A stretch of 50,963 nt of DNA from Verrucomicrobiia bacterium (GCA_035946615.1 DASYZB010000047.1:1-50963); one strand, 5' to 3'. Positions 35,477-44,371 are shown, numbered from the stretch's first letter. The notes: generated by a model not told the origin, from the sequence alone. Program-made: numbers and translations.

Positions 35477-37351
35477 GTGAAAACAACCCGTCTCTTGGCT
35501 TGTGTCAGCATTTCAATCCCGCTGCAGTTGTGCGCCGAAACTCTCCCGCTGCCCGACGATATAGCGCCCGTCCGACCGGACCGGCAGGAGTGCCAATCCC
35601 CGCAAGCAGAGCGGCTGACCGGCTGGGTTGGTGAGCGTATCAACGTCAATGAAGCCAACCGTTTGGTAAAGCTCGATCCGGCTCGCCTGCTCGAGGGCTA
35701 CCGCAAACGACCGGGCCGCCAGGCCTGGGACGGCGAGCACGTCGGCAAATGGCTTCATGCGGCCAGCCTGGCCTGGGCTTATACCGGCGACCCCGCCCTC
35801 CGAGAGAAGCTCGATTATGTGGCCTCGGAATTAGTCAAATGCCAGCTTCAAGACGGTTACCTGGGCACTTACCTGGACAAGGACCGTTGGACCGAATGGG
35901 ATGTCTGGGCGCACAAGTACAACCTCATCGGACTCATCACCTACATGCGCTACACCGGAAACCTGGGGCCCCTGCCCGCTTGCCGGCGTATGGCGGACCT
36001 TCTTTGTGACATGTTCGGCGATGCGCCGGGCAAACGCGACATTATCAAAGCCGGCCATCACGTTGGCATGGCCCCCACGAGCGTCCTGGAACCAATTGTC
36101 CTGTTATATCGCTTTACCGGTGAACGGCCTTACCTCGAATTTTGCCAATATATCCTCCGCGCATGGGAACACCCTAATGGCCCCAAAATCATTTCCACCC
36201 TGCTGACGCTGAAGAGGGTGGACAAGGTCGGGAATGGCAAGGCCTATGAGATGCTCTCCTGTTTGAACGGCGCTCTCGAGTATTACCGAACCGTGGGCGA
36301 CCCTCAAATCCTCGAAGCCTGCCTCAACGCCTGGCAGGACATCGTCCAGAACCGGCTCTATCTGACCGGCGCCGCAAGTTACGGCGAGGTGTTCCATGAC
36401 AATTACGACCTGCCTAACGTGAGCAACGTTGGCGAAACGTGTGTCACGGTGACCTGGCTGCAGTTCAACGCCCAACTGTTGCGCCTGACGGGCGAAGCCC
36501 GCTTTGCCGAGCAGCTCGAACATGTGATTCTCAATCAACTCTTTGGCGCCCAGCGCTGCGATGGCGCTGCATGGGGATACTACGTTCAAATGGAAGGCAA
36601 AAAACCATACAGCAGCAACCTCGATGGACATTGCTGCCTATCGAGCGGGCCGCGCGGTGTCGCTCTCATCCCCACTTTCGCCTTTACCACCGACGCGCAA
36701 GGCATCGTCGTAAATCTTTATGACAGCGCAACCGCAACGCTCGACCTGCGAGACCACACGCCTGTTCAGCTCGCCGTCCAGACCCGCTACCCGGCTGATG
36801 GGCGGGTCCAAATCGAGGTCGAGCCGGCCGTCAAAAAGGCATTTGCGCTTAAGTTACGCATCCCGGCTTGGTGCCAGGACGCCCGCATTCGCCTTAACGG
36901 ACGCAAGACCACAAGCATACGCGGGGTGGACGGCTACACTGCCCTGAACCGGGTTTGGGAAAAAGGGGACAGGGTCGAACTGGACCTCAAACTCGAACCG
37001 CGCGTCATTGTTGGCGATCATAAGAATGATGGAAAAATCGCAGTGCTTTATGGCCCGCTCGTCCTGGCGGCGGACCAGGCGCTGCTCGGCAAACCTGGCC
37101 TGACGCTGGATTCCATTTCGCTGCCCGGGCCGGCTCTTTCCCGGCTCCGATTCAAACCGGAACCCGCCCCTGCGAGCGTTAGATTCTGGCCGGATGAGGA
37201 AGTCTTCCGGGTCGATGCGCAAATTCATCGCGAGAGCGGCTCTCTCAACCGGGGGAGCCCAGCACGGATTCGGCTGATCTCCTTCGCCGATGCGGGCCAG
37301 ACCGGTTCGCAGTATAAAATCTGGCTGCCGCTGGCCCAACTACACAATTAA
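35477..37351 (+). CDS. Secreted GH127 family (beta-L-arabinofuranosidase-like) protein
   Basis: 624 residues from the GTG at 35477, which gives a clean signal peptide (MKTTRLLACVSISIPLQLCA). ATG 35456 is the alternative. The (alpha/alpha) barrel region shows LVKCQLQDGYLGTYLDKDRW and WAHKYNLIGLITYMRYTG. The catalytic area has GETCVTVTW with the acid Glu, and DGHCCLSSGPRG with the nucleophile cysteine pair of GH127. The C-terminal beta domain ends with KIAVLYGPLVLAADQ. GH127 enzymes remove L-arabinofuranose by a Cys-Zn mechanism; related DUF1680 members have other targets. It is unlinked to the GH92/GH28 pair at 15442. Confidence 0.9.
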   Translation: MKTTRLLACVSISIPLQLCAETLPLPDDIAPVRPDRQECQSPQAERLTGWVGERINVNEANRLVKLDPARLLEGYRKRPGRQAWDGEHVGKWLHAASLAWAYTGDPALREKLDYVASELVKCQLQDGYLGTYLDKDRWTEWDVWAHKYNLIGLITYMRYTGNLGPLPACRRMADLLCDMFGDAPGKRDIIKAGHHVGMAPTSVLEPIVLLYRFTGERPYLEFCQYILRAWEHPNGPKIISTLLTLKRVDKVGNGKAYEMLSCLNGALEYYRTVGDPQILEACLNAWQDIVQNRLYLTGAASYGEVFHDNYDLPNVSNVGETCVTVTWLQFNAQLLRLTGEARFAEQLEHVILNQLFGAQRCDGAAWGYYVQMEGKKPYSSNLDGHCCLSSGPRGVALIPTFAFTTDAQGIVVNLYDSATATLDLRDHTPVQLAVQTRYPADGRVQIEVEPAVKKAFALKLRIPAWCQDARIRLNGRKTTSIRGVDGYTALNRVWEKGDRVELDLKLEPRVIVGDHKNDGKIAVLYGPLVLAADQALLGKPGLTLDSISLPGPALSRLRFKPEPAPASVRFWPDEEVFRVDAQIHRESGSLNRGSPARIRLISFADAGQTGSQYKIWLPLAQLHN

Positions 37352-37410
37352 TCCGGGTCTTCCATACAGGACCAATGACAAAGTCGAAGCAACGAGCCGC
37401 CCTTGCTAAA

Positions 37411-37509
37411 TGTAGGAGAGGACGTAAGGAGTCTCTGATTAGCAACGTCTTGATGAAGCAAGGGCGGCTGGCAGACAATGATCAGAGACTCCTTACATCG
37501 TCTCCTACA
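37411..37509. repeat. TGTAGGAG inverted-repeat element, copy 1 (MITE-like)
   Basis: The arms TGTAGGAGAGGACGTAAGGA and, at the other end, TCCTTACATCGTCTCCTACA are reverse complements with two mismatches, and the match continues through GTCTCTGAT. The 41-base middle is unlike the arms. A second copy with the same arms and a related middle lies at 44184-44288. The element cannot encode a protein, so it is a candidate non-autonomous mobile element. Confidence 0.75.
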
Positions 37510-37560
37510 ACTCCCCCACAAAGGGTTGGAACCTTTCCTCGTCATTGTGCCTGATGTTCC

Positions 37561-38316
37561 ATGAATGGACAAATAATCGAGCCCGGCGTGTGGACTGAGC
37601 ATTTCACCGTTCATTCTTACGATGTCGATTTTAAACACGCCGCCTCATTGGAGGCGCTGTGCCGCTATTTCCTGGAAGCAGCTTGGAATCACGCCGAAGC
37701 CCTCGGCGTCGGCTTCAAAAACCTGCTCAGCCAAAAGAAGGTTTGGGTTTTGTCCCGCCTGCTGGTAAAGCTCGAACGCTGTCCGCGCTGGGGGGATGCG
37801 GTTGTTCTGAAGACCTGGCCACGCCTGAGCACCCAGGTTTTGGCGCTGCGCGATTTTGAGATGCTGACTCCGCTCGGCGCGCCACTGGCCGCAGGCACCA
37901 GCGCCTGGCTGGTTCTGGATGCCACCACCAGAAAACCTCAGCGCCTCGGCAAAATCCTCTCGGCGCTCGGGACACTCTCTGGCCGCAGGGTGCTGGACAC
38001 TAATCCGGCCAAGCTGACCGCTTTCGATGCAGGCTCTGAAGTATTGAGGGCCCGCGTTCGCTACAGCGACATCGACCTCAATGGCCACGTTAACAGCGCC
38101 AGGTACATCGGTTGGATTTTCGATTCATACTCCTTAGAATTCCACGCCGCCCACTTCGCCAGCCTCTGTGAGGTGAATTATTTGGGCGAGACTTTGGCCG
38201 GCTCCGAAATCTCAATGCGCTCGAACGAATCTGTTCCCGGCCATTTTTCACATTCTCTAACCAAACCAAGTGGCGACGAAGTCTGTCGCGCCCGGGTAAA
38301 ATGGATAAAAATCTAA
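37561..38316 (+). CDS. Acyl-ACP thioesterase-like protein (FatA/YbgC type double hotdog)
   Basis: 251 residues. Two hotdog domains: the first with EHFTVHSYDVDFKHAASLEA and the long helix around YFLEAAWNHAEALGVGF, the second beginning after about residue 155 with RVRYSDIDLNGHVNSARYIG, the DxNxHVN catalytic region of acyl-ACP thioesterases. WVLSRLLVKLERCPRWGD and WLVLDATTRKPQRL are also typical of FatA-like proteins. It would hydrolyse acyl-ACP or acyl-CoA in the cytoplasm and so set the acyl pool. The Nudix gene starts 10 bases after its stop. The cognate chain length is unknown. Confidence 0.88.
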   Translation: MNGQIIEPGVWTEHFTVHSYDVDFKHAASLEALCRYFLEAAWNHAEALGVGFKNLLSQKKVWVLSRLLVKLERCPRWGDAVVLKTWPRLSTQVLALRDFEMLTPLGAPLAAGTSAWLVLDATTRKPQRLGKILSALGTLSGRRVLDTNPAKLTAFDAGSEVLRARVRYSDIDLNGHVNSARYIGWIFDSYSLEFHAAHFASLCEVNYLGETLAGSEISMRSNESVPGHFSHSLTKPSGDEVCRARVKWIKI

Positions 38317-38325
38317 AACAGAGTC

Positions 38326-38835
38326 ATGACGCAACCCAAAGCTGCAAAAGACGGAACACCATCCGTGGAGCCCAGACCTGGCCAGTGGCTCGAGTCCTGG
38401 GAGTTCGAGCATATTGTCCGGCTCACGCCGTTGGTTGCTATGGATTTAGTGGTCGTGCGATCCGATGGCTGCGTCCTGGTTGGACGGCGCGTCAATGAAC
38501 CGGCCAGGGACACGTTCTTCGTGCCTGGCAGCCGGATAACAAAAAATGAAAGCCGTGCTGCGGCCTTCAGACGCATTACGCGCGAGGAACTCGGCGTCGA
38601 ACTGCCGATCGAACAGGCCCGTTTCCTGGGCGTTTACGAGCACATGTATCCCGCAAACCGGTTCGAAAAACCCGGCTTCGGCACGCATTATATCGTGCTG
38701 GCCTACCAACTCTCTTTAGCCGTGGACTTGAGCGCGTTGCCCAAAGACCAACACGGAGAATATCGATGGATGACACCGCAGGAACTGCTGGCAACCCCGA
38801 AGGTGCACGCCAATACCAAGGCGTATTTTAGTTGA
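38326..38835 (+). CDS. gmm: GDP-mannose mannosyl hydrolase-like Nudix protein
   Basis: 169 residues. It has the Gmm form of the Nudix box: VPGSRITKNESRAAAFRRIT followed by REELGVEL, with the N-terminal region EFEHIVRLTPLVAMDLVV typical of Gmm. Other family features are LGVYEHMYPANRFEKPGFG, THYIVLAYQL and EYRWMTPQELL. Gmm hydrolyses GDP-mannose or GDP-glucose in nucleotide-sugar metabolism. The start ATG is 10 bases after the thioesterase stop, so the two are probably co-transcribed. The gene symbol is an inference from the family, not from synteny. Confidence 0.82.
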   Translation: MTQPKAAKDGTPSVEPRPGQWLESWEFEHIVRLTPLVAMDLVVVRSDGCVLVGRRVNEPARDTFFVPGSRITKNESRAAAFRRITREELGVELPIEQARFLGVYEHMYPANRFEKPGFGTHYIVLAYQLSLAVDLSALPKDQHGEYRWMTPQELLATPKVHANTKAYFS

Positions 38836-38910
38836 GCGTCTGTGCACGCTCTCACGCGCCGGGGCCCCACGCCCCTCGCCTGGTTCCAATCTCGGAATCG
38901 GGGGAGGACT

Positions 38911-38946
38911 AAGAGTAAGCGCAAGAGCAAGAGTAAGAAAAAGAGC
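38911..38946 (+). repeat. Degenerate hexamer tandem repeat
   Basis: Six consecutive hexamers: AAGAGT, AAGCGC, AAGAGC, AAGAGT, AAGAAA, AAGAGC, all starting AAG. The strand is nearly all purine. It lies in the 130-base spacer between the Nudix gene and panE. Confidence 0.6.
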
Positions 38947-38967
38947 GACTCGTGGGGTTGCTCTAGC

Positions 38968-39954
38968 TTAGCCAGAGATGGCGCGAGGGGCGGAGTCGAG
39001 CTTCGCCAGCAGCCGGCACAGGGACTCCAGCCGCGGAACGGCTACGCCGGCCTTTCGGGCTTGCTGCAAGGGCTCAAAAAACAGGCTCTCCAGCTCCATC
39101 GGTTGTCCGCGTTCGAAATCGAGCAGAGTCGAGGCCTTGTAAGCCCCCATCGCGCGTGTGCGCTCGATGTGTTTGTCGGGCATTGAATCGGGAATGTCGA
39201 AACCCAGAGCGCCTGCCGCGCGAATGATTTCGAACATCAACTCGCGAACCAGTGCCGTCCATCGCGGGTCCGCCAGCAGTTGGTCCGTCGAGACGGTTTT
39301 TGGCCTGGCCGCTGGAACAGTTGAGTTCCATTCGCCGCTCAGGATCGCCTCAAGTCCCGCTCCTCCGGCCACGCCCAACCCGTTGAAAGGGATGTTCCAG
39401 GTCAGTTTCTCCCAATGCGTCCGGGCGAGATTGTCGCTGAGAGCGCACTGAACGCCCGCAGCCTGAAACATCCTGGCAGCGTCCTGCGCGCGCTTTTGGG
39501 GTGGTCCCTGGAATTCGCCCAAAACGACCTGGCCATGAGCGATATGATGAATCAAGCCCGGTTCCAACCGGTTCAGGCAAACAAAACAAAGCCCACCGAG
39601 AATCTGCGCGGGTGGAAAGAATTGGGCGAGTTGCTCTTCGTTTCCCAATCCGTTTTGCAACGTCAGCACGGCTGTGTCCGGGCCCGCCAGCGGCGGCAGC
39701 AGCCGTCCGAACTGGTCGTTGGCCGTCGTCTTCAGCCCAATGAGGACCATGTCCCCCGGCCCAACCTCTTCGGGTTCCTTCGCGCAGTGGGGCCGCACGC
39801 GAAAATCGCCCTGCGGACTGCGAATGAAAACGCCCTGCCGCCGGACGACTTCATAGTCCGAACGCAGCAGGAAATGAACTTCATGCCCGGCGTGGGCAAG
39901 TTTGGCCCCGTAAAAGCTCCCAATCGCCCCGCAGCCGACGACTGCCACCTTCAT
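38968..39954 (-). CDS. panE: 2-dehydropantoate 2-reductase (ketopantoate reductase family)
   Basis: 328 residues from the ATG at 39954 (MKVAVVGCGAIGSFYGAKLA). The NADPH site is VGCGAIGSFYG. Internal conserved parts are LIGLKTTANDQ, LTLQNGLGNEEQLAQFFP, LARTHWEKLTWNIPFNGLGV with the catalytic Lys, and MGAYKASTLLDFERGQPMEL near the C-terminus. It would reduce 2-dehydropantoate to pantoate in coenzyme A synthesis, but many proteins of this family reduce other 2-oxo acids. It lies 58 bases behind the HU-like gene, from which it is separated by a terminator. Confidence 0.85.
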   Translation of the reverse strand: MKVAVVGCGAIGSFYGAKLAHAGHEVHFLLRSDYEVVRRQGVFIRSPQGDFRVRPHCAKEPEEVGPGDMVLIGLKTTANDQFGRLLPPLAGPDTAVLTLQNGLGNEEQLAQFFPPAQILGGLCFVCLNRLEPGLIHHIAHGQVVLGEFQGPPQKRAQDAARMFQAAGVQCALSDNLARTHWEKLTWNIPFNGLGVAGGAGLEAILSGEWNSTVPAARPKTVSTDQLLADPRWTALVRELMFEIIRAAGALGFDIPDSMPDKHIERTRAMGAYKASTLLDFERGQPMELESLFFEPLQQARKAGVAVPRLESLCRLLAKLDSAPRAISG

Positions 39955-39962
39955 TCCCAAAC

Positions 39963-39992
39963 AAAAAGGCACCCTGAACTCCTCAGAGTGCC
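39963..39992 (-). terminator. Intrinsic terminator of the HU-like gene
   Basis: On the minus strand GGCACTCTGAGGAGTTCAG then GGTGCC forms a 10-pair hairpin with one mismatch, followed by TTTTTG. It lies 20 bases after the stop of the HU-like gene and just before the panE start, a standard rho-independent structure. Confidence 0.85.
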
Positions 39993-40011
39993 TGTTCCGA
40001 AAAGGGGTTTC

Positions 40012-40308
40012 TTACTTGGCACCCAGGATGGCGTCTTTGGCGGCTTTGGCTACGCGGAACTTCACGACGCGTTTGGCAGGAATTTTGATCGATTGCCCCT
40101 TGTTGGGGCCGAACTGCATAGTCATCTCACGAGCGGGACGATTCACCAGGACCAGCTTGCCAAGGCCCGGCACTGTAAAGGTGTTCTTGGCCTGCTTATA
40201 GGCCAGTTCGGCGACCGTGTCCAGGGCTTGAGCGGCCTGCTTCTTCGTGATGCCGACCTTCTCAGCAACCGTGGCGGCGATTTGTGATTTCGACATTGCT
40301 TTTGCCAT
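40012..40308 (-). CDS. HU/IHF-family nucleoid protein
   Basis: 98 residues, MAKAMSKSQIAATVAEKVGI, then TKKQAAQALDTVAELAYKQA. The DNA-binding arm carries GKLVLVNRPAREMTMQFGPN, with Arg and Pro in the position used by HU to bend DNA, followed by KIPAKRVVKFRVAKAAKDAI. It is a small basic histone-like protein. There is no SD, but the Met-Ala start is normal for the family and the gene ends in a strong terminator. It could be HU or another DNABII protein; sequence alone does not tell. Confidence 0.93.
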   Translation of the reverse strand: MAKAMSKSQIAATVAEKVGITKKQAAQALDTVAELAYKQAKNTFTVPGLGKLVLVNRPAREMTMQFGPNKGQSIKIPAKRVVKFRVAKAAKDAILGAK

Positions 40309-40503
40309 AGTCTGTTTAGTGTGTTTTGTTGTTGTTTGGTTTAATCAAAAAGTCATTCGACTTGGCTCGATTAAACTCTTTCACCGAAGTGGCGCAAGCA
40401 GAAAATAACAATTTTTCAGCGAAAACTCGCATCTTTTTGCGCGGCGCTCGATACGCCCGATGCCAGGGCTTGACTTCAAATACGGTTTCTTCACCATCAT
40501 CCG

Positions 40504-41511
40504 GTGGTTCTCTTCACGATTCAAAACGAGTTTCGATACGAGATCGTTCGCAAGTTGTACGAAGGCGGCATGGGTATCGTGTATGAAGCTGAGCAACTGG
40601 GCGCCCGGGGCTTTGTCAAACGCATCGCGATCAAAGTCATCCGGCAAAACTACGCCAACCAGAGTCAATTCATCGAAAACTTTATCGGCGAGGCCAAATT
40701 GGTCGCGGACCTGATTCATACCAACATCGTCCAGACCTATCACCTGGGTGAGACGCAGGGCCTTTATTTCATCGCGATGGAACTGATTCGCGGGGCCAAC
40801 CTCGAGCAATTCTCGCAGCAGCTCCTCGATGCAAAGCGTGTTCTGCCCAAGGAACTGGCCGTGTTCATCGTCAGCCGCGTGGCGCGCGGGCTGGCTTACG
40901 CCCATGCAAAGACAGATAAAGACGGGCGGCCATTGGGGATCGTTCACCGCGATGTGAGTTTCAAGAACATCATGATCGCTTTCGAAGGCGACGTAAAGCT
41001 GACCGATTTTGGCATCGCCAAAGCCAAAGGGTTCCTGGTGGATAACGAGGGCGAGGTAGTCGCCGGCAAAGCCGATTATATGAGCCCCGAGCAGGCCAAT
41101 TTCCAAATCACCGACAAGCGGTCGGACCTCTTCTCGGCGGGCGTGGTGCTGGCGCACCTGCTTCTGGGCAAGAACATTTTCAAAGGCCCTTCTGCCGAGG
41201 AATCCAGGCAACGGATGATCAATATGGCCGTCCCGGATTTCCGCGCCCTGGATTCCCGAATCGACCAGCGCCTCAATGAAATCCTCCACCGCGCCCTGGT
41301 CCGCGACCTTGACAAGCGCTACCCCAACGCCGACGAGTTGCTTTATGATTTGGAGCATTACATTTACCACTCCGGTTACGGACCAACCAATGAGACGATG
41401 GGCAAATTCATGCGCGAACTCTTTGCGCAAACGGCGCCCCCGGCAGCACTTTCCCCAGTGCATGGCACCACGGCGTTGCTTGAAGCCGCCCACCCTTACA
41501 TTCAGCAATAG
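40504..41511 (+). CDS. Serine/threonine protein kinase
   Basis: 335 residues from the GTG at 40504. No other start keeps the glycine-rich loop LYEGGMGIVYEA near the N-terminus. The catalytic Lys is K44 (IAIKVIRQ). The HRD loop is IVHRDVSFKNIMI with D150, and the Mg-binding loop is LTDFGIAKA (168-170). The activation region ends ADYMSPEQANF, as in Hanks-type kinases. No membrane span or extracellular domain follows the kinase fold, so it is probably cytoplasmic. It lies 24 bases upstream of the amidase gene. Its substrate is unknown. Confidence 0.9.
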   Translation: MVLFTIQNEFRYEIVRKLYEGGMGIVYEAEQLGARGFVKRIAIKVIRQNYANQSQFIENFIGEAKLVADLIHTNIVQTYHLGETQGLYFIAMELIRGANLEQFSQQLLDAKRVLPKELAVFIVSRVARGLAYAHAKTDKDGRPLGIVHRDVSFKNIMIAFEGDVKLTDFGIAKAKGFLVDNEGEVVAGKADYMSPEQANFQITDKRSDLFSAGVVLAHLLLGKNIFKGPSAEESRQRMINMAVPDFRALDSRIDQRLNEILHRALVRDLDKRYPNADELLYDLEHYIYHSGYGPTNETMGKFMRELFAQTAPPAALSPVHGTTALLEAAHPYIQQ

Positions 41512-41535
41512 AGTGGCATTTGTGTTCCAAGGGTC

Positions 41536-42429
41536 ATGCGCCCCTCCACTCCAAAGACCCTGATCAAGATCGGGTTGCTCCAAACCTCCTGCTCCCCTGA
41601 GCCGGAAGCGAATCTGAAGAAGACCCTTTCCGCCGCCAGCCGGGCGGCCAGCCAGGGCGCTCAAATCATTTGCACCCAGGAGTTGTTCCGGTCCCAATAC
41701 TTTTGCCAGGTTGAAGACCACAAATACTTTGAGCTGGCAGAACCAGTGCCGGGCCCAACTATCCGGGCTTTTCAAAAACTCGCCCGGAGCAAGGAGGTGG
41801 TCGTTATTGCTTCCATTTTTGAAAAACGAGCTGCAGGGCTTTATCACAACAGCGCAGCGGTAATCGATGCGGACGGCTCGTTGCTGGGGCTTTACCGCAA
41901 GATGCACATCCCGGATGACCCGCTGTATTTTGAGAAATTCTATTTCACTCCGGGTGACTTGGGGTTCAGGGCGTGGCAGACGCGTTATGGCCGGATTGGG
42001 GTTTTGATTTGCTGGGACCAATGGTATCCCGAGGCCGCGCGCCTGACAGCGCTCCAAGGCGCCGAAATTCTTTTTTACCCGACAGCCATTGGCTGGCATC
42101 CAGCGGAAAAGGCCGCCGAAGGCGAGCGGCAGCACAGCGCCTGGGAAACCATCCAGCGCGGTCATGCCATTGCCAACGGCTGCTACGTGGCGGCCACCAA
42201 CCGGGTGGGCCACGAGAGGCTCGCTGGGGAGGGCCTCGAGTTTTGGGGCCAAAGCTTTGTGGCCGGCACTTCGGGGGAACTCCTGGCGCGCGCCGGCGCC
42301 GTGAACGAGGAGGAATTGATTTGCCCAGTTGACTTGGCGCGGGTGGAAGTCACCCGCACGCATTGGCCCTTCCTGCGGGACCGGCGCATTGACGCCTATG
42401 GCGACTTGCCCCGGCGCATGATCGACTAG
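41536..42429 (+). CDS. aguB: N-carbamoylputrescine amidase (nitrilase superfamily)
   Basis: 297 residues from the ATG at 41536. The nitrilase triad is Glu49 (CTQELF), Lys122 (LYRKMHIPDD) and Cys159 (GVLICWDQWYPEAAR). LPLYFEKFYFTPGDLGFRAW-like spacing and the GQSFVAGTSGELLA segment fit plant- and bacterial-type AguB/CPA. It converts N-carbamoylputrescine to putrescine with release of ammonia and CO2. No agmatine deiminase was found next to it, so the pathway partner must be elsewhere. An RmlD-like gene starts 17 bases after its stop. Confidence 0.9.
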   Translation: MRPSTPKTLIKIGLLQTSCSPEPEANLKKTLSAASRAASQGAQIICTQELFRSQYFCQVEDHKYFELAEPVPGPTIRAFQKLARSKEVVVIASIFEKRAAGLYHNSAAVIDADGSLLGLYRKMHIPDDPLYFEKFYFTPGDLGFRAWQTRYGRIGVLICWDQWYPEAARLTALQGAEILFYPTAIGWHPAEKAAEGERQHSAWETIQRGHAIANGCYVAATNRVGHERLAGEGLEFWGQSFVAGTSGELLARAGAVNEEELICPVDLARVEVTRTHWPFLRDRRIDAYGDLPRRMID

Positions 42430-42446
42430 CGGCCTCGTTTTGCTTT

Positions 42447-43292
42447 GTGATTCAGACCAACGCGGAACCCATTTGGATCACCGGCGCCGGGGGCCTGATT
42501 GGCAGTTGGCTGGTCCGCACTGCAGGCCAAGCTGCACACTCTGTCCTGGGCCTTACTCGCGCCCAACTCGATTTGACCGATTTCCCGGCTGTCCGCCGAT
42601 TCTGTAACCAGCACGCCCCGCAGCTTGTCATCCATTGCGCCGCTTTGAGCAGAAGTCCGGAGTGCGAAGCCGATCCTGTCTCGGCCCGGCGCCTGAACGT
42701 CGATGCCACGGCGTTCCTGGCCGAGTTGGCGGCCAATATCCCATTCGTCTTTTTCTCCTCGGATTTAGTCTTCGACGGGTGCGCCGGCAATTACGATGAA
42801 GCTTCAGCGGTCAACCCGCTGAGCGTCTATGCGGAGACTAAAGTTGCCGCCGAAAAAATCGTACTCTCGAACCCGCGGCACACCGTTATACGCACGTCCC
42901 TGAACTGCGGCGCCTCGCCCACTGGCGATCGCGGATTCGACGAGCAGATGTGCCGCGCCTGGAAACAAGGCCGCACCCTGCGCCTGTTCACCGATGAATT
43001 CCGCTGCCCGATTCCGGCCGAGACAACAGCCCGCGCGGTTTGGGAACTTGCGACTCAGGGCCAGGCTGGGCTGTTCCACGTGGCTGGAGCGGAACGGCTT
43101 TCACGCTGGCGAATCGGCGAAATCATTGCCGCCTGTTGGCCAGAGTTGGAGCCCAGAATCCAATCCGCTTCTCTGAGTGAATACTCTGGCGCACCGCGCC
43201 CACCGGACACCTCTCTAAACTGCGCCAAGGCCCAACACCTGCTCTCATTTGCACTGCCGAAATTCAGCGACTGGGCTCAACGTCGGCCCTGA
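42447..43292 (+). CDS. RmlD-like NAD-dependent reductase (extended SDR)
   Basis: 281 residues from a GTG. A Rossmann fold begins IWITGAGGLIGSWLVRTAGQ, with the active-site pair YAETKVAAEK (Tyr-x3-Lys) and the segment FFSSDLVFDGCAGNYDE typical of RmlD. RmlD reduces dTDP-4-dehydrorhamnose in rhamnose synthesis; related proteins act on other nucleotide sugars or on methionine adenosyltransferase (MAT2B-like). It follows the amidase by 17 bases, perhaps co-transcribed but without a shared pathway. No rmlABC partner was seen. Confidence 0.8.
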   Translation: MIQTNAEPIWITGAGGLIGSWLVRTAGQAAHSVLGLTRAQLDLTDFPAVRRFCNQHAPQLVIHCAALSRSPECEADPVSARRLNVDATAFLAELAANIPFVFFSSDLVFDGCAGNYDEASAVNPLSVYAETKVAAEKIVLSNPRHTVIRTSLNCGASPTGDRGFDEQMCRAWKQGRTLRLFTDEFRCPIPAETTARAVWELATQGQAGLFHVAGAERLSRWRIGEIIAACWPELEPRIQSASLSEYSGAPRPPDTSLNCAKAQHLLSFALPKFSDWAQRRP

Positions 43293-43313
43293 AATTGCTC
43301 GAAATTGACCGGC

Positions 43314-44153
43314 ATGAGCATAGTATCCAATGATGTGAATCGGCCGCAATTCAAAGCCTTTACGCTCATCGAGCTTCTGGTTGTCATTGCGATCATCGCC
43401 ATACTGGCGGCGTTGCTCCTGCCGTCGCTCTCGCGGGCCAAATCAAAGGCTTATCGGACCCGGTGTTTGAGCAACCTGCGCCAATTAGCCGTTACTTGGG
43501 AGCTTTATGCGGATGACAATCAGCAGGTCCTGGTTCCAAACGGATACGGGAGCGAGAATGATCCGAATGCCCCCAGACTCTGGGCCGTGGGCGATGAACA
43601 CATCCATCCCGAGGCGTTCACCAACACCAGTTACCTGCTCGATCCCAAATATGCGGCATTCGCACAGTACCTCCATACAAAGGATGTCTATAAATGTCCC
43701 GCGGACCGAACGACAATCTCGATAGGCGGCCAGAACATTCCGCGAACGCGCAATTACGCCCTGAACGGTTACCTGGCCTGGAGCTATCCCTCCGATAACG
43801 CGCTATTGAGCCCCTCATGCCAGGCGTTTAATAAAGCCTCCGATCTGGCCGCAGCCGGCCCAAGCCGCATTTACAGCTTTGTCGATACTTCACCGGAGAA
43901 CATTTGCTTCTCAGCATTTGTGCTCTTTATGGGAAACTCAGGATGGTTTTGGCATCGGCCCACGATCGAGCACGACAACTCCGGTGTGGTTGCTTTTGCC
44001 GACGGACATGCGGAGGTCCGTCGCTGGCTCGACCCCGCGACTATGAAAGCAGCGCGCGACGGCGGCAACGCCGATGGGGCGCACTTCACTTTCGTGGACC
44101 CGAATAATGGGGACCTTTTATGGCTGCAGCAACATGCCACCATCAGGAAGTAA
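43314..44153 (+). CDS. Pseudopilin-like protein with prepilin N-terminus and H-X9-DG C-terminus
   Basis: 279 residues from the ATG at 43314; a TTG at 43305 would be in frame. After 15 residues comes [18 protein letters not shown], then [20 protein letters not shown], as in the pair near the window start. The H-X9-DG motif is [12 protein letters not shown], followed by [12 protein letters not shown]. Prepilin peptidase processing and membrane anchoring are expected. It is a separate locus from 129-1965, showing that the family is scattered. Confidence 0.87.
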   Translation: MSIVSNDVNRPQFKAFTLIELLVVIAIIAILAALLLPSLSRAKSKAYRTRCLSNLRQLAVTWELYADDNQQVLVPNGYGSENDPNAPRLWAVGDEHIHPEAFTNTSYLLDPKYAAFAQYLHTKDVYKCPADRTTISIGGQNIPRTRNYALNGYLAWSYPSDNALLSPSCQAFNKASDLAAAGPSRIYSFVDTSPENICFSAFVLFMGNSGWFWHRPTIEHDNSGVVAFADGHAEVRRWLDPATMKAARDGGNADGAHFTFVDPNNGDLLWLQQHATIRK

Positions 44154-44183
44154 GGCTCAGGCTGGATGAAGCGAAGATATAAA

Positions 44184-44288
44184 TGTATGAGACGACGTAA
44201 GGAGTCTCTGATCAGCAACTTCCGGGTAAAGCAAAGGCGGTCGGCAGAAACTCATTTTGATTAGAGACTCCTCACGTGGTCTCCTACA
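44184..44288. repeat. TGTAGGAG inverted-repeat element, copy 2 (MITE-like)
   Basis: The arms TGTATGAGACGACGTAAGGA and, reversed, TCCTCACGTGGTCTCCTACA enclose a middle related to copy 1 (AGCAACTTCCGGGTAAAGCA). Length about 105 bases. Both copies lie after the 3' end of a coding gene, as expected for a neutral insertion site. Confidence 0.75.
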
Positions 44289-44336
44289 AAAGTTTGATTG
44301 GCCCTGGCGAGCGGCCTGAACGAGCCCAATAACCAG

Positions 44337-44366
44337 TTGACAAACGCCCGAAGCGTGCCTTAGAAT
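44337..44366 (+). promoter_or_regulatory. Sigma70 promoter upstream of the structured RNA and tRNA-Asp
   Basis: TTGACA at 44337-44342 and TAGAAT at 44361-44366 are separated by 18 bases. Transcription would begin near 44373, at the 5' end of a long stem (44372-44386), and then reach tRNA-Asp at 44497. Confidence 0.7.
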
Positions 44367-44371
44367 AAATT

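Noticed and set aside
40381-42363. A 660-codon open frame on the minus strand opposite the kinase and amidase genes
   Set aside because: Both plus-strand genes have full catalytic motifs; the antisense frame has no recognisable domain, and such frames are common in GC-rich DNA.
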